NCBI GenBank assembly: GCA_947579665.1
Contig: OX388351.1
Location: 55,808,939-55,872,938 of the forward strand
DNA: 64,000 nucleotides
Reading direction: 5' to 3'
DNA from: Sympetrum striolatum
Lineage: Eukaryota; Arthropoda; Insecta; Odonata; Libellulidae
Part shown: positions 60,111-64,000 of the stretch, piece after piece
Numbering within the stretch: position 1 is the first letter of the stretch
Layout: each line of letters opens with the position of its first letter
Made by a program: the position numbers and the translations under genes
The notes under the pieces: model-generated
What the model was told of the DNA's origin: nothing
Databases searched by the model: none
Seen by the model: the letters and a program-made list of their open reading frames with translations, nothing else

Positions 60111-61351
60111 GCCCATCGAGATATTGCACAATCTGAGGATTGCGACCCTGTGGATTCCCAGAATGTCTACCCCGAAATCCTGGAACTAAATCCTACCAAA
60201 TCCTCCGATCTCGGGTTTGGCGTTTCAGCTAACAGGTGGCGCGAAGATCGGCTTTCTAACATTCTTCGTGATAGAGTAGACATCGATTAATTTGTCCAGG
60301 AAATTAATTATTTCGTCAATGTTAAGATAATACGAAATATAGAAAATATGTATGTTACATTATAACTCTACATGGTTCCTGGAAAAGTTTAATTGTTTTG
60401 AAAATTAATAAATAAATTGCACACCGAACAGAGTATTTAAAGATAAAATATATATATACATTATAGAAGATATTTTTATTGGGTGTAAATGAAAATAATT
60501 TACCTTTGATGATGTTCGTTCATTTTAGAAAGGTGCCCAACTTTTTATAAGCTTAAGCCCGCAAGTATCTTAATTTAAGAGAAGAAATGAGAAAGATGAA
60601 AATAGAAAATGTATCAATGTTATTTGTAATTTAATAAAGCAAAAAATTCATGATTGAATACTTTAAATTTTATTTTTACTCTCTCATTTTCCAGAATGAA
60701 AGTTTATACAGGTTCATTTAGCTCTTTTATGAGGCAAACAACAACTTAGTCTTATGGAGTGGGATTTCATAAAATTCATTGATTTTTCAGGAATATTCGA
60801 TAGGATTTTAATCACAAGGCTTAGACTTAACATAAAGATTCAGGAAATTTTTTTATGTATTAGCAGCCACTTCTTTTTTATTTGAAATAAACTGTGTAAG
60901 TAATAATCCCGTCATTTTTGTGACATAAATAAAAAAACATCGCAGTATATCAGATAACAATGTAGGAACCAAATCTTTCATTGAGCAATGTCATACCAGA
61001 GCAAGCTCAGATCATCTCAGATTCATCATTGCAGACAACGAAATCTTTCGAATAATTTCAAAACGAAGCCTCTAAAATTAATATTTCCAAGCTAAAGTTC
61101 TAAAGCAAAATAAATGTCCATTATCAAATTCGTCTCAAAGGCATTGCAAGAAAAGCTCGTAGCACACAGAGCCCTAATGAAGGATAATATAATCAAGTAT
61201 GAAATATATACAATAATGTATATAACAATTGTAGCATCATTGTTCGAAATTCGTCATATACGTATATATCTCTAGACATGAAAAAGTGTCAAAACTCTGT
61301 GAATGTGAAAAATAATGCTCCATAAGTAATCCCATTATGCCATCAATATTA
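60111..61351. other. No gene recognised
   Basis: AT-rich; nothing supportable. Confidence 0.5.
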
Positions 61352-61686
61352 TTTTAACTTATTATTACTATTTTATATTATTTTATTTTTTCTCACTTAA
61401 TTTAATTTAACTCACTAAAATATATTTTTTTCTCATTTTATTCAAATGTTTGGTAGCATTTCAGTGCTCCTTTGTTGATATTTATAAATTTGTTTATTTC
61501 TATTTGTTGTTGCACGATTCATTGTAATTGGTCGAAATGGCTGTTAATGAATCAACTTTAAATAAATAAAGAAACAAATAAATAAACAAATAAATAAACA
61601 AATAAATAAAAAATAAATAAAAAATAAATAAAAAATAAATAAACAAATAAATAAGCAAATAAATAAACAAATAAATAAATAAATAT
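61352..61686 (+). mobile_element. LINE copy 2: 3' untranslated region and tail only
   Basis: Begins TTTTAACTTATTATTACTAT and follows the 3' untranslated region of the LINE at 29.2-29.43 kb almost base for base (AAATGTTTGGTAGCATTTC, CTCCTTTGTTGATATTTAT, GTCGAAATGGCTGTTAATGA). It then enters a tail of AAATAAATAAAC units (61561-61686). No coding sequence is included, so it is a severely 5'-truncated insertion of the same family. A minus-strand frame of Tyr, Leu, Phe and Ile repeats here is the tail read backwards. Confidence 0.85.
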
Positions 61687-64000
61687 AGTATTATCACTCA
61701 ATAGCGTTGCAGAGGCCTTTTGCTCTTCCTTTGGCATTGGTTTGACGGAGTTAGAATAACAAAAGTCTTAACCTATGAAGATGATTAATAACGCACTCTA
61801 AGAAGAGGCAGAAGAGCACCAATTTCCTCGAAATACGTAAAGTAATAAAAATTTGGCTTCGCATAAAGTCAGCAGAAAATTCATTTTCATCTTTGGAGTT
61901 TCTGGAGTTAATGAAGAAGTAAAGTGTCTCGCTTTCAATTATGATATGCGCTGGGAAACGGATAGGTACTTAAGTTTCCGGATGCAGTTCATGAGCTGAA
62001 TTATGTTGAAAATGTAGAGCGCTGTATGAAGCGCCGACTTGGGTTGTGATACATCTCAAGTATGCTGTTCTTATTTGTAGCGATGATTATGAACAGCCGT
62101 CTATTCTCAGAGAAGGGATAATTTACTGACATCTGCTGATTTACTTTGTTGAGGGAGAATTTGCTGATCGTATCGAAGGAAGCAGACCTTTGAATGATTT
62201 CCAATTCCTTTATTTGTATTCTATATTATTATAGCATTTTCGTATACCGTAGGTACCCTAAGCCATCTTTTTAGGAGTTTACGTCATGTTTGCTAATATA
62301 TTTAGATATTATTTTTCTGTGAGTAAATGTATTCAAAACAACTTACAATTGATGATATCAAATGTTAGCTATAAGAGATACAGAACCTAACACTGGTTAC
62401 GGCGTAAAATAGCAGAAATCCATCATGCGAGGAATAACCCAAAGTAGGATAGCCGGTAAAATTAATTCCATTTTGCTTACCGAGCTAATTGTTGCAGTTT
62501 TGTACTTATCTAAATCACTTAATGGCAACTTTCGGATCAAGCAGTCATTTACAAAATCTAATGACTTATGGTATATTTATAAATAATAACATACGATGTA
62601 ATTTCATAGAAATTTATTTGTAATTTCACGAAGGTTGGAATTCTGAAATTTATTGTTGTGGTTCTATATAAAAGTGTGAATCAATATTGAATTTTCGATT
62701 GGTACATTTTAATTATCTTGAAAATCGAATTTAGGAAAACTCCCGCCCAAGTTTGCTTGCCTAACACGGAATTTATGCACCTAAAATTGCCTTGTTGCGC
62801 CATCTGTTAGTCAGATGAGGAACTCTTTATGTAAGCGCCGTCTTCGAGGCGATTTTTCGAGCTGCTAGAATGGAAAATATACAAGAAAGGCCAATTCAAT
62901 CATAAACATGTTTTATGTTTTCTTAGGATAGTATGAAATATTTATTATTTGTGATTTTAAAATTTGCGTTCGATGATGGGACCATTAGCTGTTTTTAGAT
63001 TGTTTGTGTTTACATTACACTCCTCACGGAAAATAATGTTAATTTTCGATACAGAGACCTTCAAATTAATTTACCGAAGATACTTTTTAGCTTCTCTAAT
63101 ATACAGCAGGAATATTAACCAGAAATCTCAATTTCCATGTTTAATTCCTTTCAACGATCTTTCAATGCCATTTTGATCAATTTTGTTATTTATTGAAACT
63201 GAATTTTCGTTAATTTTTTTCAAAAAGTTAACCTTTTTATTCTTTCATCTCCGCCGCACGCTGAAGCTAATGCGTGACAGGGGGCCCAAGAAAGGTGACG
63301 ATACAACGTTAAACCACGAGCGTTCAGAAATATATCTTGCAATCACTGACAACGACACGCCCATGTAAATCCAAGGCACCCAAGCGTCAAATTCAATTCA
63401 ATCCTTGGTCAATCCCCAAATGTATCAGTTTACACTGTGTGTTTAATGGGTGGAGGAGACTTCCGGTGGTAATCCCCGTTGAAAACACGAACTCGTTATT
63501 GTGTCGGGGGAAAGGGGCGCGCATTCCAATGTGCGAGTAAGGAATCGGTTGGGATGAGTTGAGGACAAACAGATGGGATTTATCAAACGTGTATTGCTGA
63601 TGACTGAAATGAATGAAAAGCAATTATATTGGTGATACAACCACGAGACGTTGGAAGTCGATTTAATATGGATGAGGATGAGTGACTTCACATTTCCCTT
63701 TGCTTATCAACACCTGGATAGGCAATTTAGTTATTGCGCTATACAATTATTTTTCTGTTCATTAAGTACTTGTGCTACTATTTTCTGTTAATAATCATTG
63801 ATTTCTCCACCTATAACCATAAGACATGAAAGGGATTTATCAATCTATGCTAAAAGTCGACCTTAATAGGAATATATGATAATTTGAGTGGTAGTCATGA
63901 TATAAAGGAGTAAAGGACGTGTGGAGAGGTACACACTGAAAATGGACGGAAATAAAAATGAGAAACGCTGAGAGAGTTCTGGAATTGGGCCTTTTAATGC
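61687..64000. other. No gene recognised
   Basis: Short frames between 62964 and 63691 overlap on both strands with no motif. ACGATACAACGTTAAACCACG near 63300 recalls part of the P-like TIR (GTTACAACATTAAACCACG at 19043) but stands alone. Confidence 0.45.

Noticed and set aside
61500..61697. Tyr-Leu-Phe-Ile-rich minus-strand frame
   Set aside because: Translation of the LINE's AAATAA tail.
63295..63320. Second P-like TIR
   Set aside because: Only about 15-20 bases resemble the 19.04-kb TIR; no CATAGAGTAAGG end and no partner.
1..64000. Protein-coding host genes, CRISPR arrays, rRNA, known microRNAs, endogenous viral genes
   Set aside because: None could be recognised. A few well-known conserved insect microRNA seeds were looked for by eye and not found. 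Small exons with long introns cannot be excluded without transcript data.

Overview
This is an AT-rich, intron- or intergenic-like stretch of a eukaryotic nuclear genome. It is very probably arthropod, most likely an insect. The basis is the mixture of non-LTR retrotransposon remnants, Helitron/Helentron-type elements, and P-like, hAT-like and piggyBac-like elements, together with many microsatellites and no long open reading frames. No bacterial operon, rRNA gene, intact tRNA gene or CRISPR array is visible. I found no host gene whose product I can name. Almost all short open frames in the window fall in repeats or look random.

Layout. 1-5.3 kb: AT-rich DNA with a weak local duplication (1.9/2.6 kb) and a two-unit tandem duplication of about 275 bp (4.70-5.25 kb), then a GC-richer island (5.27-5.64 kb). 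6.6-10.1 kb: a rolling-circle transposon cluster. It holds a non-autonomous Helentron-like element (family 1, copy 1), a 5' fragment of a second family (family 2), a decayed Helentron 3' part on the minus strand with an endonuclease-domain pseudogene, and a 536-bp family-2 element inserted into that gene. 10.9-13.1 kb: a TIR-like element and a partial second copy. 15.7-16.2 kb: a candidate MITE. 18.98-21.25 kb: a P-superfamily-like element with an 8-bp target duplication. 24.5-25.5 kb: family 1, copy 2. 27.2 kb and 33.6 kb: two foldback elements. 28.6-29.6 kb: a 5'-truncated LINE with a long AAATAA-type tail. 30.6-31.1 kb: a small Helitron with a textbook 3' hairpin and CTAG end. 34.4-35.0 kb: a piggyBac-like MITE. 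37.85-38.15 kb: a hAT-like MITE with an 8-bp target duplication. 39.4-40.6 kb and 50.7-51.5 kb: two loci of the same unusual repeat, with a period near 325 bp and a tRNA-T-arm-like motif about every 160 bp. 42.8-43.1 kb: a purine-rich tract followed by a TATA box. 44.0-45.0 kb: family 1, copy 3, reversed. 46.15-46.55 kb: a decayed RTE-like LINE C-terminus. 54.2 kb: a perfect 32-bp tandem repeat. 60.0 kb: tRNA-like sequence. 61.35-61.69 kb: a second copy of the 28.6-kb LINE's 3' end.

The elements do not form a pathway; they are independent insertions of different ages. The most informative points are the target-site duplications (P-like, hAT-like), the TTAA-bounded MITE, the Helitron terminus, the nested Helentron cluster, and the paired 325-bp arrays, whose family I do not recognise. 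All calls come from reading the sequence by eye. No alignment or database search was run.
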